Source of the DNA: JAIBJN01 sp963830885
GTDB taxonomy: Bacteria > Actinomycetota > Thermoleophilia > Gaiellales > Gaiellaceae
Direction: 5' to 3'
DNA: 64,000 bases
Assembly (NCBI GenBank): GCA_963830885.1
Contig: CAWHOA010000042.1
Coordinates: forward strand, 1-64,000
Shown here: positions 9,457 to 19,495 of the stretch, one piece after another
How positions within the stretch are numbered: position 1 is the stretch's first letter
Layout: the number at the start of each line of letters is the position of its first letter
The notes under the pieces: generated by a model
Seen by the model: the letters and a program-made list of their open reading frames with translations, nothing else
What the model was told of the DNA's origin: nothing
The model's database searches: none
Made by a program: the position numbers and the translations under genes

Positions 9457-10968
9457 GCCGCGTCCGCCTTCGCCCCGGTCGCGGCGTCCATGATGCGCTC
9501 CGAGGTCGCGTCCGCCCGCTCGAGCTCGGCGGCAACGCGCCCCTCGCGGAGCACGACGACGCGGTCGCTCATCCCGAGCACCTCCGGGAGCTCCGACGAG
9601 ATGAGGACGATCGCGAGCCCCTGCGTCGCGAGGTGCGAGATCGTGCGGTGCACGTCCGCCTTCGCTCCCACGTCGACGCCGCGCGTGGGCTCGTCGAGGA
9701 TGAGGACGCGCGGCTCGGCCGCAAGCCATTTGGAGAGGACGACCTTCTGCTGGTTCCCGCCGGAGAGGGTGCGCACCTCCTGGGTCGGGGAGGACGCCTT
9801 GATCCGGAGCTGGTCGATGTACCTGCGCGCGAGCCGTCGCTCGAGCCACGGGCGGAGGAACCCCGCGCGCGTGAGCTGCGGAATGACCGCCATGGACGTG
9901 TTGGTCGCGATCGACATCATCGGAACGAGGCCCTGTCCCAGCCGGTCCTCCGGGAGGTACGCAAGCCCGCGGCGCAGGGCTGCGCGCGGCGAGCGCGGCC
10001 GGAACTCGCGGCCGGCGAGGAGAACCTGCACCGTCGTCGTGCGGGTCGATCCCGAAGAGGCTGCGTGCGATCTCACTTCGCCCGGCGCCGACCAGGCCGG
10101 CCAGGCCGAGGATCTCGCCGCGGCGCACCGCGAAGGAAACGTCCGCGAAGAAGCCGTGCCGCGTGAACCCCCGCACCTCGAGCGCCACCTCCCCGATCTC
10201 CGCCTCCTCCTTGGGAAAGAGCGCCTCGAGGGAGCGCCCGACCATCAGCCGGACCATCTCCGCGTGCGTGAGGTCGCTCGCCGGGCGGGTCGCGACATGG
10301 CGGCCGTCGCGGAGCACGGTGACGACGTCGGAGATCGCGCTCACCTCTTCGAGGCGGTGGCTGATGAAGACGACGGCGACGCCGCGGTCGCGCAGGCTCC
10401 GTGCGACCCGGAAGAGGTTGTCGACCTCCCGCGGCGAGAGCGCGGCCGTCGGCTCGTCCATGATCAGCACCCGCGCGTCCGTCGACAGCGCCTTCGCGAT
10501 CTCGAGCAGCTGCCGGTCGGCCACGCCCAGCCCTCGGACCGGCGTGTCGGGCGCGAAGTCGACGCCGAGCTCGTCGAGGACCGTGGCAGCCTCCTGGTTC
10601 ATCTGCGACCAGTCGACCGAGCCGAGCACGCCGCGCGGGCGGCGGCCGGCGAAGATGTTCTCCGCCACGGAGAGGTCGAGGAAGACGGACGGCTCCTGGT
10701 ACATCGCCGCAATCCCGAGGGACTGCGCCGTGTGGGCGCTGCGGATCCGCTGCTCCTCGCCCGCGACGAGGATCTCGCCCGAGTCCGGCTGGTGGACGCC
10801 GGTCAGGATCTTGACGAGCGTCGACTTCCCGGCCCCGTTCTCGCCCACGAGGGCGTGCACCTCTCCCGATCGGAGCTCGAGGTCGACCTCGCTGAGCGCC
10901 TGGATGCCGCCGAAGCTGCGCGAGATGCCGCGGAGCTGGACGAGCGGCGGTGCAGGGGGCGTGCTCAT
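9453..10968 (-). CDS. Sugar ABC transporter ATPase (RhaT-like), frameshifted
   Basis: Double-domain sugar ATPase, 504 aa after correcting one base. Domain 1: Walker A GENGAGKST, Walker B VLIMDEPTAAL. Domain 2: LSGGNQQKV signature and VLILDEPTRGVDVG. The reading frame changes near the three-base run at 10043-10045, between LFGID and VQVLLAGREF, again explained by one extra base. The ATG at 10968 overlaps the stop of the upstream aldolase/dehydrogenase gene (ATGA). As usual for this family, the first nucleotide site of domain 2 is degenerate (GLVGAGRSEIARSLFG). It would power import by the two permeases. Confidence 0.87.
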
Positions 10969-13079
10969 CGCGGGTAAGCGGCAGCGAAGCCGCCGTCGAC
11001 GTTGACGACGTTGCCGGTGGACTTGCCGGAGCGGTCGGAGGCGAGGAAGGCGATCGCCTCGGCGACGTCCTCCGCGTAGACGTTGACGTCGAGGGTCGTC
11101 CGCTTGCGGTAGAAGGCGGGCAGCTCCTCCTCGGCGACGCCGTAGGTGCTGGCTCGCTCGGCCTTCCACTCCGACGACCAGATGCCGGAGCCCTCGATGA
11201 CCGCGTCGGGGTTGACCGTGTTCACGCGGATGCCGTGCTCGCCGCCCTCCTCGGCCAGGCAGCGGGCGAGGTGGAGGGAGGCGGCCTTGGCGGAGGAGTA
11301 CGCGGTCGCGTTCGCGCCCGCGACGAGCGCGTTCTTCGAGCCGACGAAGACGATCGAGCCGCCGCGGCCTTGCGCGATCAGGACGCGGAAGGCCTCGCGC
11401 GCCGCGAGGAAGTAGCCGCGGACGAGGACGGCATGGTTGCGCTCCCACTCGTCCACCGTGGTCTCGGTCACGGGAGCGCTCGTGGCCAGGCCGGCCGAGG
11501 CGACGAGGATGTCGATTCCGCCGTAGGTCAGGACGGCGTGGCGCATCATCTCGGCGACGGCGGCCTCGTCGGTGACGTCGACCTGGACGGAGGACGCGCG
11601 CCCCTCGCCGTAGGTGGCGACGATCTCCTCGGCCACGAGCTCGGAGCCCCTGGTGTTCAGGTCGGCGACGGCGACGTGTGCGCCGCGCTCGGCGAGGGTG
11701 CGGGCGGCCGCCCGTCCGATCCCGCTCGCCCCGCCCACGATCAGCGCGACCCGGCCGGCCAGCTCGCCGGCGGGCGGGGCCTGGGCGAGCTTGTAGCGCT
11801 CGAGCGGCCAGTACTCGATCGCGAAGGCCTCGCTCTCGCTCAGCGACCGGAAGCCGCCGAGCGCGTCGGCCGCGTCCTGCACGGCAATCGCCCGGCGGTA
11901 GAGGTCGCGGGCCGTCCGCGCGCGCGACGCGTCGGCGCCGCTCGTGACGATGCCGACGCCGGGGATCAGCACGACACGGGGCCCGGCCGGGTCGATGGGG
12001 AACGGCCGGCTCTCGTCCGTCAGGTTGCGCTCGTAGTACTCGTGGTACCAGGCCGAATACGCGTCGACGCCGTCGCGCAGAGCCGCCCGCAGCTCGTCCG
12101 GGCCGTCGCGCGCTGCGTCGAAGTCGACGGCGAGCGGCCGATGCTTCGTGTGGATGAGGTGGTCCGGGCAGGGCGCGCCGATCTGGCTCACCTCGGGCGC
12201 GCGCACCGACGAGGCGAAGGCGACCGCCTCGGGGCTGCGGTCGACCCGCAGGACGGCGCCGGGGGCCTCCGCGAGCAGGGCGCCGCGGAGGGTCGGCAGC
12301 GTCGCGGCCAGCAGGTCCTCGGCCTCGTCGTCGTCGAGCGGCGGCGCCTTCGGCCCGCCCAGCCCGAAGCGCGGGCCGGCCGCCCGGCGGATCGCCTCGG
12401 CGGCGCGCGTGACGACCTCGAGCGTCGCGGCATAGCTCTCGCCGCCCGTCTCGCCCCAGGTGACGAGGCCGTGCTTCTCGAGCAGCACGGCGCGCGCGCC
12501 GGGATTCTCGCCCAGGAGCTCGGCGATGCGCTTCGACATGGCGAAGCCGGGGCGCTGGTAGTCGAGCCAGACGGCCTCGGCGCCGAACGTCTCGTCGGCG
12601 AGCCGCCGCCCGTCCGGGGAGGAGGTCAGGGCGATGATCGCGTCCGGGTGCGTGTGGTCGACGTGCGCGGCGCCGATGAACGCGTGGAGGAGCGTCTCGA
12701 TGGACGGCCGCGGCTGCGCGGGCACGAGGGCGCAGCGGAGGAGGTAGTCCACCATCTCGGCGTCCTCCATCTCCTCGCGCTCGACCAGCGGCAGGATCTC
12801 GTCGAGCCGGAGCGCGGCGAAGCCTTCGGGCGTGATCGTCGCCAGGTCGGTGCCGGAGCCCTTGACCCAGAGGACGCGCGTCTCGCGCCCGAGGTGGTCA
12901 GGCGCGACGCCTTTGGCCGACGTGTTTCCGCCGCCCTGGTTGGCGAGCGCTCGATCGGCTCCGAGCAGGTTCGAGCGATAGACGAGGCCTGCGAGCGTGT
13001 CGAGCCCGGACGCGGCGCCGGCGTCCCAGAGATCGACCGGGGGCTCGATGCCATGCAGGGCGCCGGTGGCCTCCTTCAC
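10965..13079 (-). CDS. rhaEW: Bifunctional rhamnulose-1-phosphate aldolase / lactaldehyde dehydrogenase
   Basis: 704 aa from GTG 13079, overlapping the kinase stop (GTGA). Residues 1-430 are a class II aldolase: NQGGGNTSAK phosphate site and HTHPD (142-146) zinc ligands. Residues about 455-704 are a short-chain dehydrogenase with GGASGIGRA NAD site and the YSSAK catalytic motif. This fusion is known in several bacteria as a protein that splits L-rhamnulose-1-phosphate into DHAP and L-lactaldehyde and oxidises the latter to L-lactate. The neighbouring kinase, importer, isomerase and LutABC all agree with that role. Confidence 0.9.
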   Translation of the reverse strand: MKEATGALHGIEPPVDLWDAGAASGLDTLAGLVYRSNLLGADRALANQGGGNTSAKGVAPDHLGRETRVLWVKGSGTDLATITPEGFAALRLDEILPLVEREEMEDAEMVDYLLRCALVPAQPRPSIETLLHAFIGAAHVDHTHPDAIIALTSSPDGRRLADETFGAEAVWLDYQRPGFAMSKRIAELLGENPGARAVLLEKHGLVTWGETGGESYAATLEVVTRAAEAIRRAAGPRFGLGGPKAPPLDDDEAEDLLAATLPTLRGALLAEAPGAVLRVDRSPEAVAFASSVRAPEVSQIGAPCPDHLIHTKHRPLAVDFDAARDGPDELRAALRDGVDAYSAWYHEYYERNLTDESRPFPIDPAGPRVVLIPGVGIVTSGADASRARTARDLYRRAIAVQDAADALGGFRSLSESEAFAIEYWPLERYKLAQAPPAGELAGRVALIVGGASGIGRAAARTLAERGAHVAVADLNTRGSELVAEEIVATYGEGRASSVQVDVTDEAAVAEMMRHAVLTYGGIDILVASAGLATSAPVTETTVDEWERNHAVLVRGYFLAAREAFRVLIAQGRGGSIVFVGSKNALVAGANATAYSSAKAASLHLARCLAEEGGEHGIRVNTVNPDAVIEGSGIWSSEWKAERASTYGVAEEELPAFYRKRTTLDVNVYAEDVAEAIAFLASDRSGKSTGNVVNVDGGFAAAYPR

Positions 13080-14554
13080 GCCTGCACCTCCTCGCGCTCT
13101 GACTCGCCGCTGAGGTCGTAGAAGCGCTCGCGCGCCTCGGCCCATTCCGCCGAGCCTGCGGGCTCGTACTCGGTGGGCACGAACGAGGCGCGCACCAGCT
13201 CGCGCCCCTGCTCGAGCGAGGCGAGCTCGCCGAGCCCCATCGCCTGCACGACGAGGTTGCCGACAGCGGCGGCCTCGACGGGGCCGGCGAGGACGGGCAG
13301 CCCCGTCGCGCTCGCGGTCCACCGGCAGAGGAGCTCGTTCTGCGCGCCGCCGCCGACGACGTGCACCTCGACGGGGGCCGTGCCGGTCGCGTCCTCCAGC
13401 AGGCGAACCGCCTGCGCGTGCCCGAGGGCCAGGCTCTCCAGGACGCAGCGGGTCACGGCCCCGGGCTCGACCGGCTCGGCCTGCCCGGTGCCGGCGCAGA
13501 ACTCGCGGATCCGCTGCGGCATGTCGCCCGGGGTCGCGAAGCGGCGGTCGTCCGGGTCGACGAGCGAGCGCAGGGGAGGGGCCTCGGCGGCGAGCGCGAC
13601 GAGCTCGTCGAACCCGTAGTCGCGGCCTTCCTGCGCCCAGGCCCGGCGGCACTCGTGCAGGAGCCAGAGGCCGGTGACGTTGCGGAGCAGGCGGGTCGTC
13701 CCGGCGACGCCGCCTTCGTTGGTCAGGTTCGCGGCAAAGGTCCGGTCGTCGATCAGCGGCGCGTCGAGCTCCAGCCCGACGAGCGACCACGTGCCGGCGC
13801 TGACGTAGGCGGAGCGCGGCTCCCGGAACGGAACGGCGGCGACCGCCGAGGCGGTGTCGTGCGTGGCAGGGGCGATCACCTGCGCCCCGCCCAGGCCGGT
13901 CTCGCCGTTGACCGGGCCGAGCGGTGTTCCCGGCGGCACGACCTCCGGCAGGATCCCGGAGGGGATGCCGAGCCGGTCGAGCAGGTCGGCAGTCCAGGTT
14001 CCGTCGTGGGCGTCGAGGCACTGGGTCGTCGTCGCGTTGGTGCGCTCCGCGACGGCGCGCCCTCCCAGCCAGTGGTGCACGAGGTCGGGGACGAGCAGGA
14101 GGGTCTCGGCGGCCTCGAGCGCCGGGTCGCCCTCGGCGGCCATGGCGGCGAGCTCGTTCAGCGTGTTGATGGGGGAGAGCTGGATGCCCGTGCGCTCGTA
14201 CAGCTCCCGGCCCGGAACCGTGGCGAGGACGGCGTCGAAGGCGGCCGCGCGCCGGCGGTCGCGGTAGTGGACGGGGTTCCCCAGGAGCTGTCCGTCGCGG
14301 TCGAGCAGCCCGAAGTCGACCGCCCAGGAATCGACGCCGACCGAGTCGACCGGAGTCTCGCTCCCGGCCGCCTGCAGGCCGGCGACCACGTCGTCGAAGA
14401 GGCGGTGGATGTCCCACTGGAGGACGTCGTGCGTGCTCACGGGCACGTTCTCGAAGCGGTGCACCTCGCCCACGGAGAGACGCTCGCCGTCGAAGCGCCC
14501 CACCACGACGCGCCCGCTCTGGGCGCCGAGGTCGACGGCCACCATCGTCGCCAT
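13076..14554 (-). CDS. rhaB: L-rhamnulokinase (FGGY family)
   Basis: 492 aa. The ATG at 14554 shares a base with the DeoR stop (TGATG). The N-terminus MVAVDLGAQSGRVVVG is the first FGGY phosphate motif; PVDSVGVDSWAVDFGLLD, IAPATHDTASAVAAVP and HVVGGGAQNELLCRW are typical of rhamnulokinases. It transfers phosphate from ATP to L-rhamnulose, between the isomerase and aldolase steps. Position directly upstream of the aldolase fusion supports rhamnulose over other ketoses. Confidence 0.9.
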   Translation of the reverse strand: MATMVAVDLGAQSGRVVVGRFDGERLSVGEVHRFENVPVSTHDVLQWDIHRLFDDVVAGLQAAGSETPVDSVGVDSWAVDFGLLDRDGQLLGNPVHYRDRRRAAAFDAVLATVPGRELYERTGIQLSPINTLNELAAMAAEGDPALEAAETLLLVPDLVHHWLGGRAVAERTNATTTQCLDAHDGTWTADLLDRLGIPSGILPEVVPPGTPLGPVNGETGLGGAQVIAPATHDTASAVAAVPFREPRSAYVSAGTWSLVGLELDAPLIDDRTFAANLTNEGGVAGTTRLLRNVTGLWLLHECRRAWAQEGRDYGFDELVALAAEAPPLRSLVDPDDRRFATPGDMPQRIREFCAGTGQAEPVEPGAVTRCVLESLALGHAQAVRLLEDATGTAPVEVHVVGGGAQNELLCRWTASATGLPVLAGPVEAAAVGNLVVQAMGLGELASLEQGRELVRASFVPTEYEPAGSAEWAEARERFYDLSGESEREEVQA

Positions 14555-15405
14555 CAGGCCTCGTCTCCGGGCCGGGTACGGCGGAGGCCTCGACGCGCTG
14601 CGGGTCGAGCGCGCTGGGTCGGCTCGACGCTGACGATGTCGATGTCCCGTGCGCGCCAGGCCTCCACCTCTTCGGCGGGCGCGCTCGTGTCGGTCACGAT
14701 CGCGTCCACCTGCTCGGTGGCGACGAACGGGAGGAGGGCCGTCCGGTGCCACTTCGTCCCGTCGAGGATGCCGATGACGCGCTCGCACGCATCGGCCATC
14801 TCCCGCTTGATCCGCACCTCGTCCGGGTTCAGGTCCATCAGCCCGCGGTCGAGGCTCAGTCCGCGTGCGCCGAGAAAGCCCTTGCTGATCCTCGTCGCAC
14901 GGAGCACGTCGGCCCCGAGGTCGCCGACGAGCGACATCGCGTGGAGCCGGAGCATGCCGCCGGTGACGAGCACGGTGATCCCCGGCGCATCGGCGAGTGC
15001 TGCCGCGATCAGGAGGCCGTTGGTGACGACGACGAGCTCCTGCTTCGCGCGCAGCTCGAGCGCCAGGTAGTACGCGGTCGTGCTCGAGTCCAGTGCGACC
15101 GCCTCGCCCTCGTCCACCATGGACGCCGCGGCCCTGGCGATGGCCTGCTTGCGCTCGACCTCGAGGCGCAGCCGGAAGTCGAAGCCGAGCTCCGACTGGC
15201 CGCGCTGCAGCGGCCTGACGCCGCCGCGGACGCGGGCGACGAGCCCCTGCCGCGCCAGCTGGCCCAGGTCGCTCCGGACCGTGACTTCCGAAACCGCGAA
15301 CGCTTTCGCAAGTTCCGCAACGTGAACGGAATCGCGCGTCTCGAGCATCCGCAGGACCTCCTGCATCCGCTCGTCCTGCGACAGATTCGCCACGCCTTGG
15401 GCCAT
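14554..15405 (-). CDS. DeoR-family repressor of the rhamnose operon
   Basis: 283 aa. An N-terminal winged helix-turn-helix (RMQEVLRMLETRDSVHVAEL, VSEVTVRSDLGQLARQGLV) is followed by a DeoR C-terminal sugar-phosphate sensor (VALDSSTTAYYLA, VVTNGLLIAAAL, FLGARGLSLDRGLMD). It is the first gene of the rhamnose operon, after a clear promoter, so it likely represses its own operon until a phosphorylated intermediate is present. The ligand is inferred. Confidence 0.88.
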   Translation of the reverse strand: MAQGVANLSQDERMQEVLRMLETRDSVHVAELAKAFAVSEVTVRSDLGQLARQGLVARVRGGVRPLQRGQSELGFDFRLRLEVERKQAIARAAASMVDEGEAVALDSSTTAYYLALELRAKQELVVVTNGLLIAAALADAPGITVLVTGGMLRLHAMSLVGDLGADVLRATRISKGFLGARGLSLDRGLMDLNPDEVRIKREMADACERVIGILDGTKWHRTALLPFVATEQVDAIVTDTSAPAEEVEAWRARDIDIVSVEPTQRARPAARRGLRRTRPGDEA

Positions 15406-15442
15406 CGAGCTCCCCTCGCCGGGACTGCAGCTCTCGTCCGCG

Positions 15443-15520
15443 ACCCTACGACAGCTTGTGGAGAGTTGTCAATGTCTTCGGTTTCGCTTTCGAAAATACG
15501 AGAAACGAAAGGAAAACGAT
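15443..15520 (-). promoter_or_regulatory. Promoter and probable DeoR operator of the rhamnose operon
   Basis: On the minus strand TTGACA (15472-15467) is followed after 18 bases by TAGGGT (15448-15443), a good sigma-70-type promoter for the DeoR gene at 15405. Just upstream (15473-15511) is an AT-richer stretch with repeated CGAAA/TTTCG half-sites on both strands, including TTTCGAAA. Clustered CGAAA half-sites are typical DeoR-family operators; binding here is inferred. Confidence 0.6.
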
Positions 15521-16161
15521 CAGGCGCGCACGAGCACGACCTCGAGCCGGCGCGGGCCGTGGACGCCTTCGACGCGCGAGAGCTCGATGTCGGACGTGGC
15601 CGACGGGCCGGAGACGAACGTCACCGGGCGGCGCTCGCCGCGCAATCCCTCGGCGAGCCTGCGGATCGCGGCCGGAACGCCGTCCAGGACCTGCGCCTCC
15701 TCGACGACGCACAGGTGGAAGTCGGGCACGAGCGTGAGCGCGCGCCGCCCCTGGCGGGGGCCGCAGTCGAGGACGATCGTCCCCGTCTCGGCGATCGCGA
15801 GCGCGCAGCCGGTGACGGCGCCGGGGATCCGGTCGAGGTCGTGGACGGCGATCCCTTCGTCCGCGACGGCCTCGAGCCCGCTCGGAAGCCAGTCCGCCGG
15901 CAAGTCTGCCGGGACGGCGACGCGTCCGACGCCGTGCGCGCCGCAGGCCTCGCCGACCGCCGCGGCGATCTCGTCCGGCGCGGCGATGCGCACGCCGGCG
16001 CCGTAGTCCGCCACGCGCTCCAGGAAGCGCTCGACGGTTCCCGCCGGGTCGCGCTCCTCGTAGTCGCGGGGGACGAGAACGTCCTCTGCCGCCTCGGCCG
16101 CGGGGACGTCGGCGAGGGCGCGTCGCACCCGCGCGAGGATCTCGTCGCGCGCGGCGCTCAC
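15520..16161 (-). CDS. lutC: LutC-like LUD-domain lactate oxidation subunit
   Basis: 213 aa from GTG 16161, overlapping the LutB stop (GTGA). LUD-domain features: ALAIAETGTIVLDCGPRQGRRALTLVPD and FVSGPSATSDIELSRVEGVHGP, the usual C-terminal signature of LutC/YkgG. With LutA and LutB it forms an iron-sulfur L-lactate dehydrogenase giving pyruvate. It is the last gene of the lut operon, 115 bases before the DeoR start. Confidence 0.88.
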   Translation of the reverse strand: MSAARDEILARVRRALADVPAAEAAEDVLVPRDYEERDPAGTVERFLERVADYGAGVRIAAPDEIAAAVGEACGAHGVGRVAVPADLPADWLPSGLEAVADEGIAVHDLDRIPGAVTGCALAIAETGTIVLDCGPRQGRRALTLVPDFHLCVVEEAQVLDGVPAAIRRLAEGLRGERRPVTFVSGPSATSDIELSRVEGVHGPRRLEVVLVRA

Positions 16162-17541
16162 CGCGAGGCCCACCAGTCCCTGAAGGTCTGCTGGCGCGAC
16201 CGGGCGCAGGTCGCGGGAGTCCGTCCAGGCGCCCAGGCCGGGCAGGCGCCGGATGCGGCCGTCGCGCACGAAGGGGCGTCCGCCCAGCCGCCCCAGCCGC
16301 TGCGCCAGCCGGTAGCGGCGCTCCGAGGCGAAGACCCAGGCGAGCGCTCGCAGGGCGATGCGCTCACTCCGTGAGGGAGGCGCCTCGGCGACCACCCGGC
16401 CGCGGAGGTGGACGAGCACCTCGGGGATGTCGATCTTGACGGGGCAGACCTCGTAGCAGGCGCCGCAGAGGCTCGAGGCGTACGGGAGCGAGCCGGCCTC
16501 GCCGACGCCGCGGAGCTGCGGAGTCAGGATGGCTCCGATCGGCCCCGGGTAGACCGACTCGTAGGCGTGGCCGCCGGTGCGCTCGTAGACCGGGCAGACG
16601 TTGAGGCAGGCGCTGCAGCGGATGCACGCGAGCGTCTGCCGGCCGATCTCGTCGGCGAGAACGTTCGTCCGGCCCGCGTCGAGGAGAACGACGTGGAAGT
16701 CCTGCGGGCCGTCGCCTGGGGTCACGCCGGTCCACAGCGAGGTGTAGGGGTTCATGCGCTCGCCGGTCGAGGAGCGGGGGAGGAGCTGGAAGAAGACCTC
16801 GAGGTCTTCCGGCGCCGGCACGAGCTTCTCGATCCCGACGACCGTGATCAGGGTCTCCGGGAGCGTCGTGCAGAAGCGGCCGTTGCCCTCGGACTCGACC
16901 ACGCAGACGGTGCCGGTCTCGGCGACGGCGAAGTTCGCGCCGCTGATCGCCACCCTGGCGCGCAGGAAGCGCTCGCGTAGGTGCAGGCGCGCAGCCTCCG
17001 CCAGCTCGCGCGGCTCGTCGGAGAGGTCGGGCAGGCCGAGCCGCTCGCGGAAGAGGTCGCGGATCTCGACCCGGTTCTTGTGGATGGCCGGCACGAGGAT
17101 GTGCGACGAGCCCTCGTCCGCGAGCTGGCAGATCAGCTCGGCGAGGTCGGTCTCGACCACGTCGATCCCGGCCGCGGCGAGCGCGTCGTTCAGGCGGATC
17201 TCGTCGGTGGTCAGCGACTTCACCTTGACGACCTCGCGCTCGCCCGTCGCCTGCACGAGCCCTGCCACGACGCGGCACGCCTCCTCGGCGTCGCGGGCCC
17301 AGTGCACGCGTCCGCCGGCGCGCTCGACCGCCTGCTCGAACTCGATGAGGTAGTCGTCGAGGTGGCGCAGCACGCGTCGTTTGAGCGCGCGTCCGGCCTC
17401 GCGGAGCTCCTCCCAGTCGGTGCGCTCGGCGACCACCGCCGCCCGCTTCTCGCGGATCGTGTGCGTCGCCACCCAGAGGTTGCGGCGGAGCTGCTCGTTG
17501 CCGAGCGCCTCGTGCGCGGCGGCGGGGAAGCCGGGCTTCAC
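16158..17541 (-). CDS. lutB: LutB-like iron-sulfur LUD protein, frameshifted near C-terminus
   Basis: From GTG 17541 (GTGA overlap with LutA). Residues 1-280 are the LUD domain (VVKVKSLTTDEIRLNDAL, GANFAVAETGTVCVVESEGN); two 4Fe-4S motifs follow: CIRCSACLNVCPVY and CGACYEVCPVKI. After DLRPVAP the frame would run into LutC, but the normal family ending QQTFRDWWASR and a stop at 16158 lie in the next frame. One extra base in the gg pair at 16193-16194 explains this, giving 460 aa. Function: electron-transfer and catalytic subunit of L-lactate oxidation. Confidence 0.87.
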
Positions 17542-18260
17542 GCCTCGGCCGCCAGGATCTCGGCGAGGTGCGCCGTCCGGACGCCGCTGCCGGAGCGCGA
17601 GAGGGCGCCGCCGATCTGCAGAAGGCAGGAGCTGTCGGCGGCCGTGCAGACCTCGGCCCCGGTCTCGGCGATGTGGCGCACCTTGTCGGCGAGGATCGCG
17701 GCGGAGGTCTCCGCGTTCTTCACTGCGAACGTCCCGCCGAAGCCGCAGCACTCGGCCGCCTCGGGAAGGTCGACGAGCTCGAGGCCCCGAACCGCGCGCA
17801 GGAGCCGGTAGGGGGCGTCGCCGACGTGGAGCATGCGCAGCGAGTGGCACGTCGGGTGGTAGGTCACCCTGTGCGGGAAGGCGGCGCCGACGTCCTCGAG
17901 ACCGAGGCGGCCGACGAGCAGCTCGCTCAGCTCGAGGACGCGCGGGCCGAGCGCGGCGACCTCGCGCTCGAAGGCGGGGTCGCCCTCCGCGAGGCCGGGG
18001 TAGAGGTCGCGGACGGTGGCGACGCACGAGGCGGAGGGGGCGACGACGACGTCGGCGTCCGCGAACACGCGCGCGAACCTCCGTGCCAGTGTCGCGGCCT
18101 CACGCCGGTAGCCGGTGTTCAGGTGCAACTGTCCGCAGCAGGTCTGCTCGCGCCTGAACTCGACCTCGTGGCCGAGCCGCTCGAGCACGCGCACGACGGC
18201 CGTGCCGGCCTCGGGCGCGACCGTGTCGGCCAGGCAGGTGACGAAGAGCGAGATCCTCAC
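17538..18260 (-). CDS. lutA: LutA-like CCG-domain subunit
   Basis: 240 aa from GTG 18260, with GGAG 5 bases upstream; a GTG at 18305 would add 15 residues without a ribosome site. Two CCG-type cysteine motifs (TCCGQLHLNTG and ECCGFGGTF) bind an iron-sulfur cluster in this family. First gene of lutABC, divergent from the rhamnose isomerase across 56 bases. Coupling to rhamnose use is inferred: the aldolase fusion yields L-lactate, which LutABC would oxidise. Confidence 0.88.
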   Translation of the reverse strand: MRISLFVTCLADTVAPEAGTAVVRVLERLGHEVEFRREQTCCGQLHLNTGYRREAATLARRFARVFADADVVVAPSASCVATVRDLYPGLAEGDPAFEREVAALGPRVLELSELLVGRLGLEDVGAAFPHRVTYHPTCHSLRMLHVGDAPYRLLRAVRGLELVDLPEAAECCGFGGTFAVKNAETSAAILADKVRHIAETGAEVCTAADSSCLLQIGGALSRSGSGVRTAHLAEILAAEA

Positions 18261-18316
18261 CGCCGCTCCATCATCGCATCGCCCTGCCGTTCGGCCATCC
18301 GTCACACTAGGCGCGC

Positions 18317-19495
18317 ATGGGCGACGAGCCGATCCTCGCCGAGCTTCGCAGCCTCGAGATCGAGACCCCGTCCTGGGGCTACGGCAACTCGGGAACCCGC
18401 TTCCACGTCTACCCCTGGCCCGGCGCTGCGCGCACGGTCTGGGAGCGGATCGCCGACGCGGGTCTCGTGCACCGGCTGACGGGCGTCTGCCCGAGCGTCG
18501 CCGTCCACATTCCCTGGGATCGGGTCGACGACTGGCCCGCGCTCAGCGCCTACGCGCGCGAGCAGGGCGTGCGGATCGGGGCGGTCAACCCGAACCTCTT
18601 CGGCGAGGACGAGTACCGGCTCGGCAGCGTCTGCCATCCCGATCCCGCCGTGCGTCGGCGCGCGCTCGACCACTGCCGCGAGTGCGTCGAGATCGCCGAG
18701 CAGGTCGGCTCACCGCTCGTCAGCCTCTGGCTGGCCGACGGGACGAACTACCCGGGCCAGGACGACCTGCGCGCGCGCTTCGGACGGCTCGTCACGTCGC
18801 TCGAGGAGCTGTACGCCGCTCTCCCGGAGGGCATGCGCCTCCTCGTCGAGTACAAGTTCTTCGAGCCCGCCTTCTACAGCACCGACCTGCCCGACTGGGG
18901 GACGGCCGCCCTCGTCTGCGGGCGGCTCGGCCCCCAGGCGCAGGTGCTCGTGGACACCGGCCACCACGCGCTGGGGACGAACGTGGAGCAGATCGTCGCG
19001 CTCCTCCTCGCCGAGGGCCTTCTCGGCGGCTTCCACTTCAACAACCGCAAGTACGCCGACGACGACCTGATCGTCGGGGCGATCGACCCCTTCGAGCTCT
19101 TCCGCATCATGCGCGAGCTCGCCGCCGCCCGCACCGACCCGGCGACCGCCGCCACAGCCGGCAAGGTCGCGCTGATGATCGACCAATCGCACAACGTCGA
19201 GGGGAAGATCGGCGCGATGATCCAGTCGGTCGTGAACATCCAGACCGCGTACGCCAAGGCGCTGCTCGTCGACGCCGAGCGGCTCGCGGAGGCGCAGCAG
19301 GAGGGTGACGTGCTCGGCGCGCACCGCGTCTACGTCGAGGCGTTCGAGACGGACGTGCGCCCGCTGCTGGCGCGCCTGCGGGAGGACCTCGGCGTCGAGG
19401 CCGATCCGGTCGCGGCCTTCCGCGCGGGCGGTTACGCGGAGCGCCTGGCCGCGGAGCGCGGCACGGTCGCAGCCGAGAGCGCGTACGAGAGCTAG
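18317..19495 (+). CDS. rhaI: L-rhamnose isomerase (TIM-barrel type)
   Basis: 392 aa. A xylose-isomerase-like TIM barrel with conserved metal and substrate residues: LLVEYKFFEPAFYSTD, LVDTGHHALGTNVEQI, GGFHFNNRKYADDDL and the late MIDQSHNVEGKIGAMI. It matches the RhaI type rather than enteric RhaA. It converts L-rhamnose to L-rhamnulose, the first step of the pathway encoded on the opposite strand. The stop codon TAG is the start of a long inverted repeat. Confidence 0.9.
   Translation: MGDEPILAELRSLEIETPSWGYGNSGTRFHVYPWPGAARTVWERIADAGLVHRLTGVCPSVAVHIPWDRVDDWPALSAYAREQGVRIGAVNPNLFGEDEYRLGSVCHPDPAVRRRALDHCRECVEIAEQVGSPLVSLWLADGTNYPGQDDLRARFGRLVTSLEELYAALPEGMRLLVEYKFFEPAFYSTDLPDWGTAALVCGRLGPQAQVLVDTGHHALGTNVEQIVALLLAEGLLGGFHFNNRKYADDDLIVGAIDPFELFRIMRELAAARTDPATAATAGKVALMIDQSHNVEGKIGAMIQSVVNIQTAYAKALLVDAERLAEAQQEGDVLGAHRVYVEAFETDVRPLLARLREDLGVEADPVAAFRAGGYAERLAAERGTVAAESAYES

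Noticed and set aside
8425..10977. 850-codon plus-strand frame opposite the ABC genes
   Set aside because: Antisense shadow, very rich in D, R and E; the opposite strand carries permease and ATPase motifs.
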